This document shows positions 55,360 to 64,000 of a DNA stretch of 64,000 nucleotides, piece after piece; positions within the stretch are counted from its first letter, which is position 1, and every line of letters starts with the position of its first letter. The stretch comes from JAJFUE01 sp039683515 (GTDB lineage Bacteria; Sumerlaeota; Sumerlaeia; MVZB01): the NCBI GenBank assembly GCA_039683515.1, contig JBDKRG010000015.1:1-64000 (forward strand), read 5' to 3'. A program made the translations under genes and the position numbers. The notes beneath the pieces are model-generated. The model was not told where the DNA came from and ran no database searches. It worked only from the letters and a program-made list of their open reading frames with translations.

Positions 55360-56916
55360 TTATTCCGCCCGGGTCAGCTTGTAAAGCGCGACGCCGTGCC
55401 GGGGGACGGTCGCCGAGATGCTCCCCTCGACGTCCGGCAGGTCCTTCTGGCGCCAGAGGTCGCGCACGTGCCGCCGGCCGTCGATCCCATGGTAGGCGAG
55501 GTTCGGGAGCGTGACTTTGGCCTTGGCCTCGCCGCGGTTGAGGAAGCAGAGCGCCACCGAGCCGTCTTCCAGCGGCTTGCCGTAGACGTGAACGTCGCCG
55601 AGACGGGCGATGCGGACCGCCTGGATGCCGAGCGCGTCCTGGTCGATCGCCAGCACTTCGTCGTTGGTCAGAAGGCCCAGCGTGAACGCGTCGAGTTTCG
55701 TCATGTCGCACCCGATCAGCAGCGGCGCCGACATCATGCACCACATGGAGATGTGCGCGTACTGCTCGTCCGGCGTGAGGTGCGTCGGGTGCATCTTACC
55801 CCGGATGCCGACCCAGCCGACGACCAGCATGTCCGGGTCGTTCCAGTGGCCGGGCCGGGCGACCGTCGCCCACGCCTCCTGGGCGTCGATGATGCCGGTG
55901 ACCGAGAACAGGTTTTGCTGGTCGAGGCGCGGGGCCCAATGGTCCCAGATGTCGCCGGTCGTGCGCCAGGCGTTGCAGTTCTTCGCGAGCTCGAAGCGCG
56001 AGTCGAACGGGGCCTTGTTCGACAGGCTGAAGACGATATCCCGGCCGGTGGCGATCAGCGCGTCGTTCATCGCCGTGGTGCTCGGGAGGTCGTTGGGGAC
56101 CCAGTCGTATTTCAGGTAGTCGATTCCCCAGTCGGCGTATTGCCGGGCGTCGGCCTTCACGAAGCTGTACGGGCCGAGTTTCTTGCCCTTGGCGCCGCCG
56201 AGCCGCTCCCTGTTCCATTCGCCTTGCGGGTTGTCGCCCATGCTGCCCGGGTAATTCGCGTACGACGTCATCCACGGCGTCGAGTAGATCCCCGCCTTGA
56301 GGCCCATCGCGTGGATCTGGTCGCAGAGTTTCTTGATATCGGGGAACTTTTCGTTGCCCTGGAGGGCGAAATCCCGGCCGGTGCGCTTGCCCTGCCACGT
56401 GTCGTCGATGTTGACGTACGTCCAGCCGTGGTTGATCAGGCCCGTGGAAACAATAATCTCGGCCGAGCGCAGCATCTTCTCCTGGTCGACGTCATGGGCC
56501 CAGCTGTTCCAGCTGTTCCAGCCCATCGGCGGGGTCAGGGCGATTTCCTGGCCGACCACGATCTTGAATTTCTTGCTCGCCGAACCGACGCCGTTGCGAG
56601 CCGCGAGGACGACGCCGTATTCGCCGGCCTGGGCCACCGCCCCGGTGATCCGGCCGGTCTGGGGATCAATCGCCAGGCCGGCGGGCAGGCCCTCGGCTCC
56701 GAATTCCATCGGGCGGACGCCCGTGGCCGGAACGGTGTACAGGAAAGGCGAACCGGGCCGAACGCCGAACACACTGGGGCCGTTGATCCTGGGCGCGGCC
56801 GGCGCCGGCGGCGTCAGGATATAAGGGGCCGAGCCGGTCCCCTGCCTGGCGCACGAAATGGTCGTCAGCGTCCCGATGAGCGCGACAATAAACAGAATGA
56901 AAGTTTTCCTGGACAT
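55360..56916 (-). CDS. GH27 alpha-galactosidase lipoprotein
   Basis: 518 residues. A lipoprotein signal ends in IGTLTTISC. Residues about 45-130 form a putative Ig-like (He_PIG) domain: PMEFGAEGLPAGLAIDPQTG. The GH27 barrel begins LTPPMGWNSWNSWAHDVDQ, with YVNIDDTWQGKR, the nucleophile Asp in YLKYDWV (about 270) and the acid/base Asp in HWNDPDMLVVG (about 358). A C-terminal beta-sandwich follows (GSVALCFLNRGEAKAKVTLP). It should cleave alpha-galactosides outside the cytoplasm. Length matches the family plus the extra domain. No galactose operon is adjacent. Confidence 0.93.
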   Translation of the reverse strand: MSRKTFILFIVALIGTLTTISCARQGTGSAPYILTPPAPAAPRINGPSVFGVRPGSPFLYTVPATGVRPMEFGAEGLPAGLAIDPQTGRITGAVAQAGEYGVVLAARNGVGSASKKFKIVVGQEIALTPPMGWNSWNSWAHDVDQEKMLRSAEIIVSTGLINHGWTYVNIDDTWQGKRTGRDFALQGNEKFPDIKKLCDQIHAMGLKAGIYSTPWMTSYANYPGSMGDNPQGEWNRERLGGAKGKKLGPYSFVKADARQYADWGIDYLKYDWVPNDLPSTTAMNDALIATGRDIVFSLSNKAPFDSRFELAKNCNAWRTTGDIWDHWAPRLDQQNLFSVTGIIDAQEAWATVARPGHWNDPDMLVVGWVGIRGKMHPTHLTPDEQYAHISMWCMMSAPLLIGCDMTKLDAFTLGLLTNDEVLAIDQDALGIQAVRIARLGDVHVYGKPLEDGSVALCFLNRGEAKAKVTLPNLAYHGIDGRRHVRDLWRQKDLPDVEGSISATVPRHGVALYKLTRAE

Positions 56917-57184
56917 CGGTTCCCCCCATCACCTTCTTGTGTTTACAACAACGCCCCTCTTTTTCGCATCCGTCCAGGCTCAAAGCAATTGTTTTCGCGA
57001 CGGAGGCCGCGGCGGCCGCCGCCGGGCAGGCCTCCCCCCGGCCGGGCAAAACCATTCGCGCCCGGGGCGGCGCGGCGGAAACAAAAATTGTGGAACGAGG
57101 GGCTTGTATTCGAAAATATAGGTGGATCGACGCAAACGAAACACCGCGGCGCAATGCCGCGATGAGGCATGCGGGCACGGTCTT

Positions 57185-59671
57185 ATGGATCAAGCGGACT
57201 CGAATCACACGGCGGACAACCCCGGCGAGGGCGAGGAATCGGTTTCGCGCCGGCCGGAGACCAACGAACCGGCCGGTCCGGAAAAGACCGAGCTCGAAAT
57301 CCAGAACGAAGAGCTGCGCCAAAGCCAGGTGGAGCTGGAGGACTCGCGCAACCAATACATCGACCTCTATGATTTCGCGCCGATCGGCTACCTGACCCTG
57401 CACGAGGACGGGCGCATCCTTCAGGCCAACCTCAAGGCGGCCGACATACTGAAGACGGAAAGGCCGAAGCTGCACCAACGCCCCTTCGCCGGGTTCATCC
57501 TGGAGGAAGACCGCGGCATCTTTCACGCCCATCGGCGGCGGCTGTTCGAGAGCGGCCAGATGTGCGAGTGCACGCTGCGCCTTCAGCCGGGCGAAGGGCC
57601 GCCGATCCATGCCCTGATGCAAAGCATCCTGGTGGGCGGCGCCACCGGCCAGTACCGGTTCCGCACGACGCTGATGGACATCACCGCCTATGTGCGGGCC
57701 GAGGACGCGCTGCGGGAAAGCGAGACGCGGTTCCGGGCGCTGGTCACGGCCACATCCGAATTCCTGTACTGGGCCAGCCCGGACTGGGTCCGGTTGCGGG
57801 TCATCGACAGCCGCGGCTTCCTGGCCGACACGCCCGAGCCGATCGAGACCTGGCTGGAAGCGTATGTTCCGCCGGAAGACCACCCCAACGTGATCGCGGC
57901 CTTCCAGGAGGCGATCCGCACGAAATCCGTATATGAAATGGAACACCGGGTTCGGGGGCGGGACGGCTCGACCGGCTGGGTTTTTTCGCGGGCGATCCCG
58001 CTTCTGGACCCCAACGGCACCATCCGGGAATGGTTCGGCGTCGCCAACAACATCACGGAGCGGAAAAGGGCCGAGGAGGCACTGCGCGACAGCGAGGCGC
58101 GCTACCGGGGCGTCGTCGAGAACACGACGGCCATCATCCTGAGAATCAGCCCCGACGGCGTGATCAATTACGCCAACGAGCGGGCGCTGCAGTTTTTCGG
58201 CTACTGCGCCGACGAACTCATCGGCAAGCCCGCCGTCGGGACGATCGTTCCCGAGCGCGACTCCACCGGCCGCGACCTGGCCGACATGTTCGGCCGGTTG
58301 GCCCTCGATCCCGAGGCGTTCCACACCAACGCCAACGAGAACATGTGCAGGGACGGCCGGCGCGTGTGGGTGGAGTGGACCAACAGCGGGTTTTACGGGC
58401 CGGACGGGCGCATGACGGAAATCCTGTCGGTCGGCATCGACGCGACCGACCGCAAGCGCGCGGAGGAGGCGCTCGTCAAGGCCAACGAGGAGCTCGAGCA
58501 GCGCGTCGCCGAGCGGACGCGCGAGTTGTCCGAAAGCGTGCAGGCGCTCAACCAGCGCACCGGCCAGCTTCAGATGCTGGCCTCGGAGCTGACCATGGCC
58601 GAGCAGCGCGAGCGGCGGCGGCTGGCGCAGGTGCTGCACGACGGGCTGCAGCAGGTGCTGGTCGCTTCGCGCATGCGCCTGGAACAGATGCCGCTCATCC
58701 ATGACGCGGAGGCGCGGCAGCGGTGCACGGACCAGGTTTTCGACCTGCTGTCGGATTCGATCGAGATTTCGCGCTCGCTGACGGCCGAGCTGAGCCCGCC
58801 GATCCTGCACGAGGGCGGATTCATCCCGGCGCTGGAGTGGCTCGCCCGCTGGATGCACGACAAGCAGGGGCTCGACATCGACCTGCAGACCGAGATCGAC
58901 GCGGAAGATCTGCCGCAGGAACTCACGATCCTCCTGTTCCAGTCGACGCGCGAGCTGCTGTTCAACGTCGTCAAGCACGCGGGGGTCAAGAAGGCGTTCG
59001 TGCGCGCCCGCGTGGAGGACGGGCAGATTGTCGTCACGGTCAGCGACCAGGGGCGCGGCTTCGACCCGCAGGCGATCCAGAGCAAGGCGGGCAAGGAGGG
59101 CGGTTATGGTCTGTTCAGCATCCGCGAGCGGCTCGACCTGCTCGGGGGGCGGCTTGCGATCGACAGCGAACCGGGCCGCGGAAGCACGCTGTGCCTCTAC
59201 GCCCCGATGACGATCACGACCGAAAAGATCGCCGTGACCGAGGAGTTGCTGACATCGGTCGCGTTCGCGACGGAGCCCAGGGAGGCGGAGGCCGAGGGCG
59301 GCCGGCGCATCCGGATCATGCTGGTCGACGACCACCCGGTGCTGCGGCAGGGCCTCCGGATGCTGTTCCGCGACCAGCCGGACCTGGACGTGATCGGCGA
59401 GGCATCCGACGGCGAGGCCGCGATCCGCCTGGCGCGCGAAATCCGCCCCGACGTGATCCTGATGGACGTCAGCATGCCGCGGATGAACGGGATCGAGGCC
59501 ACGCGCGCGATCCATCGCGACATGCCGGAGACGCGGATCATCGGGCTGTCGATGTTCGACGAGGCCGACCGCGCCGAAACGATGCGCGAAGCCGGCGCCG
59601 TCACCTACCTGTCCAAGACCGCCCCGTCCGAAGTCCTGATCGGCGCCGTCCGCCAAAGCATGTCCGCGTAA
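57185..59671 (+). CDS. PAS-rich NarL-type histidine kinase fused to a receiver
   Basis: 828 residues, no membrane helix. An N-terminal helix-rich start (TELEIQNEELRQSQVELEDS) leads to PAS domains at about 50, 180 and 305. A coiled coil (about 430-470) precedes the HisKA_3 phosphoacceptor ERRRLAQVLHDGLQQVLVAS (about 490). The ATPase domain has LLFNVVKHAGVKKA and GGYGLFSIRERLDLLGG. The last 120 residues are a NarL-like receiver (IMLVDDHPVLRQGLRMLF, ILMDVSMPRMNGIEATRA, VTYLSKTAP) but no HTH follows. NarL-type receivers usually carry an HTH, so this looks like a kinase fused to a trimmed response regulator. The start at 57185 is preferred; the frame opens at 57122 with GTG. Confidence 0.9.
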   Translation: MDQADSNHTADNPGEGEESVSRRPETNEPAGPEKTELEIQNEELRQSQVELEDSRNQYIDLYDFAPIGYLTLHEDGRILQANLKAADILKTERPKLHQRPFAGFILEEDRGIFHAHRRRLFESGQMCECTLRLQPGEGPPIHALMQSILVGGATGQYRFRTTLMDITAYVRAEDALRESETRFRALVTATSEFLYWASPDWVRLRVIDSRGFLADTPEPIETWLEAYVPPEDHPNVIAAFQEAIRTKSVYEMEHRVRGRDGSTGWVFSRAIPLLDPNGTIREWFGVANNITERKRAEEALRDSEARYRGVVENTTAIILRISPDGVINYANERALQFFGYCADELIGKPAVGTIVPERDSTGRDLADMFGRLALDPEAFHTNANENMCRDGRRVWVEWTNSGFYGPDGRMTEILSVGIDATDRKRAEEALVKANEELEQRVAERTRELSESVQALNQRTGQLQMLASELTMAEQRERRRLAQVLHDGLQQVLVASRMRLEQMPLIHDAEARQRCTDQVFDLLSDSIEISRSLTAELSPPILHEGGFIPALEWLARWMHDKQGLDIDLQTEIDAEDLPQELTILLFQSTRELLFNVVKHAGVKKAFVRARVEDGQIVVTVSDQGRGFDPQAIQSKAGKEGGYGLFSIRERLDLLGGRLAIDSEPGRGSTLCLYAPMTITTEKIAVTEELLTSVAFATEPREAEAEGGRRIRIMLVDDHPVLRQGLRMLFRDQPDLDVIGEASDGEAAIRLAREIRPDVILMDVSMPRMNGIEATRAIHRDMPETRIIGLSMFDEADRAETMREAGAVTYLSKTAPSEVLIGAVRQSMSA

Positions 59672-59681
59672 ACGGCGCGGC

Positions 59682-61181
59682 TCAGGCCGATTCAAACCCG
59701 CGGCGCCGCAACAGGCGAAGGCCTTCACGCGCGCCCCGGACGAGGTGCAACGCCAGGATCATGACGAGGCCGTCGAAGAGGATGTCGAACAGGTAGAGGT
59801 GCTTGACGATCGAGGATTCGCCCTGGCCGATCGCCGACGCGAAGAATTGCAGGCCGGCCATGAGCGTGATCGACAGGTGGACCAGGGCATAGCCGCGCAT
59901 CCGCCTGTTTTTTCCGCGCGCGAACCACGCGACCGGAAAAGCCAGGTTCAACAGGAAAAACCCGATCAGAAACCACCCGGCCTTCGGGAAGACGGCGTCC
60001 TTGAGCCGACTCCAGGCGCTGAAGCTCGTCGAGAGCTGCGGCACCGGCGGGTGGCCCTCGGGCCAGTTCGTGACCGGCGCGGCGGCGTGTTCGTAGTTGC
60101 CCATCGACAGCGGCCGCGCCGTGTAGGACCAGCGCGCGATCCGGTCGATCATCCCGTAAAACCTGTCCGGGTGGCGCGCATAGAACGCGAGGATTTTCCC
60201 GTAGCCGATCCGGTCGTAAAAGCCCTGCTCGAACTCGGGCGTCTTGACCAGCGGGTCCTGGACCGTGTAAAAGTCGTAGCCGATCAGATTCTTGAATCGC
60301 GGGTCGTCGATGCCGAGCTCCTTCATGTCGGCCTCGGCCGAGGGCGAATACTTGAGCAGGTCGACGAAGATCGCGTCGTAGATGTTGGCCTGTTTCATGT
60401 AGGCGGGCTGGCCGACAAGCGTCAGCCACCCGGACAGAACAACCATCACGATGCCGGGCAGGGCGGCGGCGGCATTCCAAATAAATTTGCGCCTGGACTT
60501 GTCGGGGTTGAGCGTCAGCCAGAAACCGAGCGCCGCCATGACGACGCCGCACGGGCCGTTCTGGGGTTTTGCTGTCAGAAATAAAAACGCCGCCACGTAA
60601 TACGCCGCGCCGAGCAGCCACCGGCGCCGGGTGGAAACGTCGCCCGACAGAAACAGCGCGAGGCCGAGCGCGATGAAGAGGAAGATCTGGGAGGCCGGCT
60701 CGCTGTAGAGCGAATTGAACCAGGCGACGTAGCCGACGTCGCCGTACATGAAGACCATCATCGCGGCCAACGCGATGCGCAGCGGAAGCGGCAGGCCCCG
60801 GAGGGCGAACAGGATCAGCCCGACGCCTAAAAGAAATAGCGCGGCGTGGACGGCGCCGATGGCCGTGATCGAAAAATACTCGTCGCCGGTAAAGACGTTG
60901 TCGAGGCCGACGGCAATCCACGCGATGTAATTTTCCGAGGAAAAGTAGGTTTCCCGCGCGGGCTCGGCGTGGCCGAACAGGCGGTTGACATACCAGTAAT
61001 AGCGTTCGTCCCGGTCGTCGGTCAGCCACTTCAGGCCGACCTTGTTCATGATGCGGAAATAATCGCCGTGGTCGGCCAGACCGACAATCGGGTCCGTCAT
61101 GAGCAGCCCGTAGAGGACGCAGGCCAGCGCCAGCAGCGCGGCCGTTTCCGGAATGGCGACTCTGGGCGATTTCGGAGGCAA
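59682..61181 (-). CDS. Polytopic membrane protein of the polysaccharide operon
   Basis: 499 residues, about ten or eleven helices. The first loop after helix 1 has acidic residues (VGLADHGDYFRIMNKVGLKW), the position of catalytic residues in GT-C enzymes. Other segments: YGDVGYVAWFNSLYSEPASQ between helices, and a long soluble stretch about 255-390 (DFYTVQDPLVKTPEFEQGFY). I read it as a probable GT-C-type glycosyltransferase or related glycan-modifying protein. It follows the barrel protein gene by 12 bases and is probably cotranscribed. Confidence 0.65.
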   Translation of the reverse strand: MPPKSPRVAIPETAALLALACVLYGLLMTDPIVGLADHGDYFRIMNKVGLKWLTDDRDERYYWYVNRLFGHAEPARETYFSSENYIAWIAVGLDNVFTGDEYFSITAIGAVHAALFLLGVGLILFALRGLPLPLRIALAAMMVFMYGDVGYVAWFNSLYSEPASQIFLFIALGLALFLSGDVSTRRRWLLGAAYYVAAFLFLTAKPQNGPCGVVMAALGFWLTLNPDKSRRKFIWNAAAALPGIVMVVLSGWLTLVGQPAYMKQANIYDAIFVDLLKYSPSAEADMKELGIDDPRFKNLIGYDFYTVQDPLVKTPEFEQGFYDRIGYGKILAFYARHPDRFYGMIDRIARWSYTARPLSMGNYEHAAAPVTNWPEGHPPVPQLSTSFSAWSRLKDAVFPKAGWFLIGFFLLNLAFPVAWFARGKNRRMRGYALVHLSITLMAGLQFFASAIGQGESSIVKHLYLFDILFDGLVMILALHLVRGAREGLRLLRRRGFESA

Positions 61182-61193
61182 GGCGGACGCCTT

Positions 61194-62093
61194 TTAGAAT
61201 TCAATGTAGAACGCGGCGAAGACCTGCACGTCGTTGAAGCTTCGGGACGAATCGCCGACGTCGCCCCGATACAGCTGCCCCCGCAGGAATTCGACGCCCA
61301 GCTTCAGGTCCACGTCCTCGAAGGGGGCGACCCGGATGCCCGGCCCGACGGCGGCGTAATTATTCCACGCGTCGCCGCTGGAGTCGATGCCGCCCTTCAT
61401 CACCAGGTAGGCGTCCCACGAGACCGGCCCCCATTTGCCCAGGGCCAGGCCCTCGCGGTAGTGCAGGTTCGAGATCCAGTTATTGTCGAGCCGGTGGAAA
61501 CCGATGCTGTCGGCATAGACCTCCCGCCAGCCCGTGAACGGCAGATAGTATTCGGTGTGCTCGATTTCATAGGGCTGGCGCCCCCACCATTGCCAGAACG
61601 CGAGGCCGGCGCGGTAGTCGTGGTAGGAGGGGTCCTCCTCGCCGTGGCCGCCGGTATAGCGCCCGCCGACGATCTCGGCGAACAGGTTCAGGCCGATCTT
61701 CTCGAAAGGCCTGTGCTGGATGCCGAGCGCCGCCTCGCCGACGTTGTTCCACGGGTCGCGATTGACGTCGGCCAGGAGGCGTTCCTTGACGTAAAGGTCG
61801 ATCCACTTGTCCCGCAACTTGATCCAGTGAATACCCTGGCGGGAGGAGACGTCGCCGACGAGGTTGTGGGCGCCGTTGGTGGAATAAACGGCCTGCGCGT
61901 AAAGATCGCGCCACATCCGCTCCTCGAGCCACCGCCGGCCGGCGGTCGTTTCCGTGGTCGCTTCGTCTTCCTTGTCGGCTTCCCGGGCGCGGGCCGGCGC
62001 CGCCGCGAGCAGTGCAAGCGCCAGGCACGCGATCGCCGCCCGGGAGCACCACCCGGAACGGAACATCTTCAAGGCCGCAAGATAACACATCAT
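61194..62093 (-). CDS. Outer-membrane beta-barrel-like protein
   Basis: 299 residues. A signal peptide (AAIACLALALLAAAPARA) and then alternating amphipathic strands with many aromatic ends: AQAVYSTNGAHNLVGDVSSR, KWIDLYVKERLLADVNRDPW, FEKIGLNLFAEIVGG, ISNLHYREGLALGKWGPVSW, and a C-terminal strand ending in FAAFYIEF, where the final Phe is typical of outer-membrane barrels. It resembles the C-terminal region of NfrA/N4-receptor-like exporters that accompany GT2 synthases (weak match). The ATG overlaps the synthase stop by four bases. Confidence 0.65.
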   Translation of the reverse strand: MMCYLAALKMFRSGWCSRAAIACLALALLAAAPARAREADKEDEATTETTAGRRWLEERMWRDLYAQAVYSTNGAHNLVGDVSSRQGIHWIKLRDKWIDLYVKERLLADVNRDPWNNVGEAALGIQHRPFEKIGLNLFAEIVGGRYTGGHGEEDPSYHDYRAGLAFWQWWGRQPYEIEHTEYYLPFTGWREVYADSIGFHRLDNNWISNLHYREGLALGKWGPVSWDAYLVMKGGIDSSGDAWNNYAAVGPGIRVAPFEDVDLKLGVEFLRGQLYRGDVGDSSRSFNDVQVFAAFYIEF

Positions 62094-63364
62094 TGTTTGG
62101 GAACCTCGGCGGATGCAAAGCGGCGTGTTTTTTCCCACGTCAGCCCTTTCTGCGTGCGCTGCTGGTACAGCGCGCGGAAGACGAGGACGACCCACGCCTG
62201 GCAGTATGTGAAATACATGAGGAACGCCACGGCGATGTTGGCCGGCGACTCCTCGCCTTCGTAGGCGGCGGCCAGCATGATCTCGGCCACGAACAGGAGG
62301 CAGGCGCAGACCCAGACGGCGAAATACGGCCCGGGCGACTGCACGGCGATCCAGCCCATGACCGATCCGATGAAGTAGACGTGCGACAGGAGGATCGCGC
62401 CGAGGAAGACGTAATAGAGCACGAACAGCTGGAGCAGCTCGACGATCAGGCTGATCTTGCCGAACCGGAAGGCGGGCAGCAGGTGCTTGCGCAGGACGTA
62501 GAAGTTGCCGCGCACCCAGCGTGTGCGCTGCCGCAGCCACGTCCCCCACGTCTCGGGCTCCTCCTCCCACGTCACGGCGTAGGGGACGAACTTGATTTCG
62601 TGGCCCATCGCGTAGAGCCGGATGCTGAGCTCGGTGTCCTCGGTCAGGGCCTGCTCGTCCCAGCCGCCCGCCTCGAGCCATGCCGTGCGGCGAATGACGA
62701 GATTCGTGCCGGGGAGGATGGCGAGGCGGAACAGCAGGTGGCGGCCGGCCTGGACGATGAACTGGAAGGCCATCGTCTCGAGGTTGATGAAGCGGGTCAG
62801 GAGGTTGCGGTGGCGGTTGAGCGTCCGGAATTTCCCGAAGGCGGCGGCCAGGCGGCCGTCGTCGAGGAGGTTCAGGACGAGCTGGCGCAGGGAGTCCGGC
62901 TCGGGGCGGTTGTCGGCGTCGTAGATGGCGATCAGCTCGCCGGTGACGCACCGGGCGCCGAGGTTGAGGGCGTGGGCCTTGCCGCGCGCGGCCTCCTCCG
63001 GCGGGACGTTGAACAGCCTGACGCGCGGGTCGGCCTTGGCGGCGCGCTCGACCAGATCGGCGGTCTTGTCGGTCGAGCCGTCGTTGACGACGATGAACTC
63101 GATCTTGTCGCATGGGTAATCGAGCGCCAGCAGCGACTGGATCGTCGCCTCGATGACGAGTTCCTCGTTGTGGGCGGGGATCAGGATCGAAACCGACGGC
63201 AGCTCGGGCGGCTCGGCCGAGTTCAGGCGGTCGCGCTCGCGCAGGGCGCGCACGCGGTGGACGAACCCCAGGAAGCTGAAGAAGAGCTGATAGAAGATCA
63301 TCAGCCACATGACGGCGACGGTCAGCAGGAAGCCGATTTCGATGATGGGATTCGAATACGCCAC
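62090..63364 (-). CDS. GT2 family membrane glycosyltransferase (processive synthase-like)
   Basis: 424 residues. An N-terminal helix (IIEIGFLLTVAVMWLMIFYQ), then the GT-A domain: PSVSILIPAHNEELVIEATI, VNDGSTDKT (about 93), YDADNRPEPDS (about 147), TEDTELSIRL (about 241) and QRTRWVRGN (about 280). Three or four C-terminal helices follow. DxD, TED and QxxRW motifs are those of cellulose, hyaluronan and PNAG synthases (BcsA/PgaC type). It should polymerise and push a polysaccharide across the inner membrane. Neighbouring genes encode a barrel and membrane proteins for export. Confidence 0.9.
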   Translation of the reverse strand: MAYSNPIIEIGFLLTVAVMWLMIFYQLFFSFLGFVHRVRALRERDRLNSAEPPELPSVSILIPAHNEELVIEATIQSLLALDYPCDKIEFIVVNDGSTDKTADLVERAAKADPRVRLFNVPPEEAARGKAHALNLGARCVTGELIAIYDADNRPEPDSLRQLVLNLLDDGRLAAAFGKFRTLNRHRNLLTRFINLETMAFQFIVQAGRHLLFRLAILPGTNLVIRRTAWLEAGGWDEQALTEDTELSIRLYAMGHEIKFVPYAVTWEEEPETWGTWLRQRTRWVRGNFYVLRKHLLPAFRFGKISLIVELLQLFVLYYVFLGAILLSHVYFIGSVMGWIAVQSPGPYFAVWVCACLLFVAEIMLAAAYEGEESPANIAVAFLMYFTYCQAWVVLVFRALYQQRTQKGLTWEKTRRFASAEVPKQ

Positions 63365-63368
63365 GATG

Positions 63369-64000
63369 TCAACGACTCCCGGTTTTTCTGGTTCTATTGA
63401 TTATGATGAAAATGGTCCCGATTGCCAGCAGCGAGCAGAGGCTGACGACCACAATGACGTTGGACAGGAGCAGGCTCAGCCAGATGATCGCCAGGTCGAG
63501 CACGCCGCGCGTCGTCACCTGGACCGTGTGCCGGCCGGGCGGAAGCTCCACCGTCCAACCGAGCATCCCCTTTTCAGGCCGGGCCTCGAAATGCCGGCTG
63601 TCGACCTCGATCGAGCGCGGTTGGTCGGTGACGACCAGCAGCGTCCGGCGCGCGGAGTCGTATTCGAGGTCGAGGCCGCGGCGGGTGACGGCGCTCCAAA
63701 CGAGATCGCCCGAACATTCGACGATGCGCGTCCGGGAGAGCGAGGAGGTTTGAGGATTCCGGCGCGGAACCGCGGTCACCGCATGCGATCCGACGGGGAC
63801 CAGCAGCTTGTTGATATTGAACGAGGCCGCCGGAAACGAGTCGACGGCGATATCGCCGAGCGTCGCGTCCGCGAAGAAGATTTCACCCGAATGCGCCGTC
63901 CGGATCTCGAGCCCTTGACCGGTCGGCGCCTCGCGGCAGGCGCGGGCGTGCAGGAACGGGAACAGCTTCATGTCGACGTCGTAGAGGCTGCTTTCGGAAT
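63369..64000 (-). CDS. Membrane-anchored protein, partial at window edge
   Basis: At least 210 residues; the frame runs past the window edge, and an internal Met at 63971 is preceded in frame by SESSLYDVD, so the true start is outside. The visible part is a beta-rich domain (EIRTAHSGEIFFADATLGDI, VPVGSHAVTAVPRRN) ending in a PPGRHTVQVTTRG motif and a C-terminal membrane helix (LLLSNVIVVVSLCSLLAIGT) with a short basic tail. It likely lies mostly outside the cytoplasm. It is four bases upstream of the GT2 gene, so it belongs to the polysaccharide operon. Family unknown. Confidence 0.65.
   Translation of the reverse strand, partial: SESSLYDVDMKLFPFLHARACREAPTGQGLEIRTAHSGEIFFADATLGDIAVDSFPAASFNINKLLVPVGSHAVTAVPRRNPQTSSLSRTRIVECSGDLVWSAVTRRGLDLEYDSARRTLLVVTDQPRSIEVDSRHFEARPEKGMLGWTVELPPGRHTVQVTTRGVLDLAIIWLSLLLSNVIVVVSLCSLLAIGTIFIIINRTRKTGSR

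Noticed and set aside
56666..59728. 1020-residue minus-strand frame
   Set aside because: Antisense of the PAS kinase gene and partly of the alpha-galactosidase region; no recognisable domain.
62094..63308. N-terminal extension of the barrel frame up to 63308
   Set aside because: That part is an out-of-frame shadow of the GT2 synthase. The signal peptide starts only at 62093.

Overview
The window is GC-rich DNA from a Gram-negative bacterium. It encodes an RND-TolC tripartite pump, an OmpA-type lipoprotein, many lipoproteins and signal peptides, and an outer-membrane barrel. Several traits suggest Planctomycetota or a related environmental lineage, probably from a metagenome: a BlaI/BlaR1 pair whose BlaR1 carries a long carboxypeptidase-regulatory-like tail, Gly/Ser-rich and Trp/Asp-rich secreted proteins beside SnoaL and DUF2092 genes, many PAS-rich hybrid kinases, and intergenic regions full of short word-like repeats. 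This placement is inference; no rRNA, tRNA or CRISPR array was seen.

Layout. 1-7.3 kb: a 30-bp tandem repeat, a DUF58 protein, a PhnD-type binding protein followed by a sensor kinase, a metallophosphoesterase, a glycosyltransferase, and the first of two paralogous ~200-residue orphan proteins. 7.5-12.8 kb: a 1317-residue PocR/PAS hybrid kinase with two receivers and an Hpt domain, then a receiver-kinase protein. 13-19.9 kb: OmpA-type lipoprotein, a reduced HypA-like protein, an esterase lipoprotein, a membrane protein, a LolA-like protein, and a TPR/zinc-protease protein. 20-24.7 kb: a translationally coupled MerR plus two duplicated membrane proteins behind a textbook MerR promoter; a GHMP sugar kinase overlapping galU; hicB next to a hicA remnant. 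24.7-32.9 kb: two membrane proteins, a complete IS1595-family element (1948 bp, 8-bp target duplication) carrying a P63C-domain passenger, and tex. 33-36.9 kb: blaI/blaR1-like pair with two operator-like dyads. 37-43.8 kb: the second orphan paralog and an adaptor-RND-outer membrane factor operon. 43.9-51.8 kb: two envelope operons of secreted proteins facing a PPK2 gene. 52-59.7 kb: sigma-54 activator, single receiver, SpoIIAA-like STAS protein, GH27 alpha-galactosidase, and a NarL-type kinase fused to a receiver. 59.7-64 kb: a polysaccharide operon (membrane-anchored protein, GT2 synthase, barrel, polytopic protein).

The most unusual general feature is the intergenic DNA. At least six families of short repeats recur: a GATTACGAGCACG array, CACGGAC 10-mers, the 30-mer CCCTCGCTTACGCTCGGGCT, a GGCCGGCG palindrome, ATGAG words, and TTGAACCGCC inverted repeats. 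Some are enclosed in about 130-bp units with terminal inverted repeats around TTGACAAAAGTTTT. Several genes end inside these repeats and take their stop codon or C-terminal residues from them.

Functionally the window is dominated by sensing and envelope functions: five histidine kinases or kinase-like proteins, a sigma-54 activator, MerR and BlaI regulators, efflux, exopolysaccharide synthesis and secreted proteins of unknown role. Start codons were chosen from Shine-Dalgarno spacing and gene overlaps, and are inferences.
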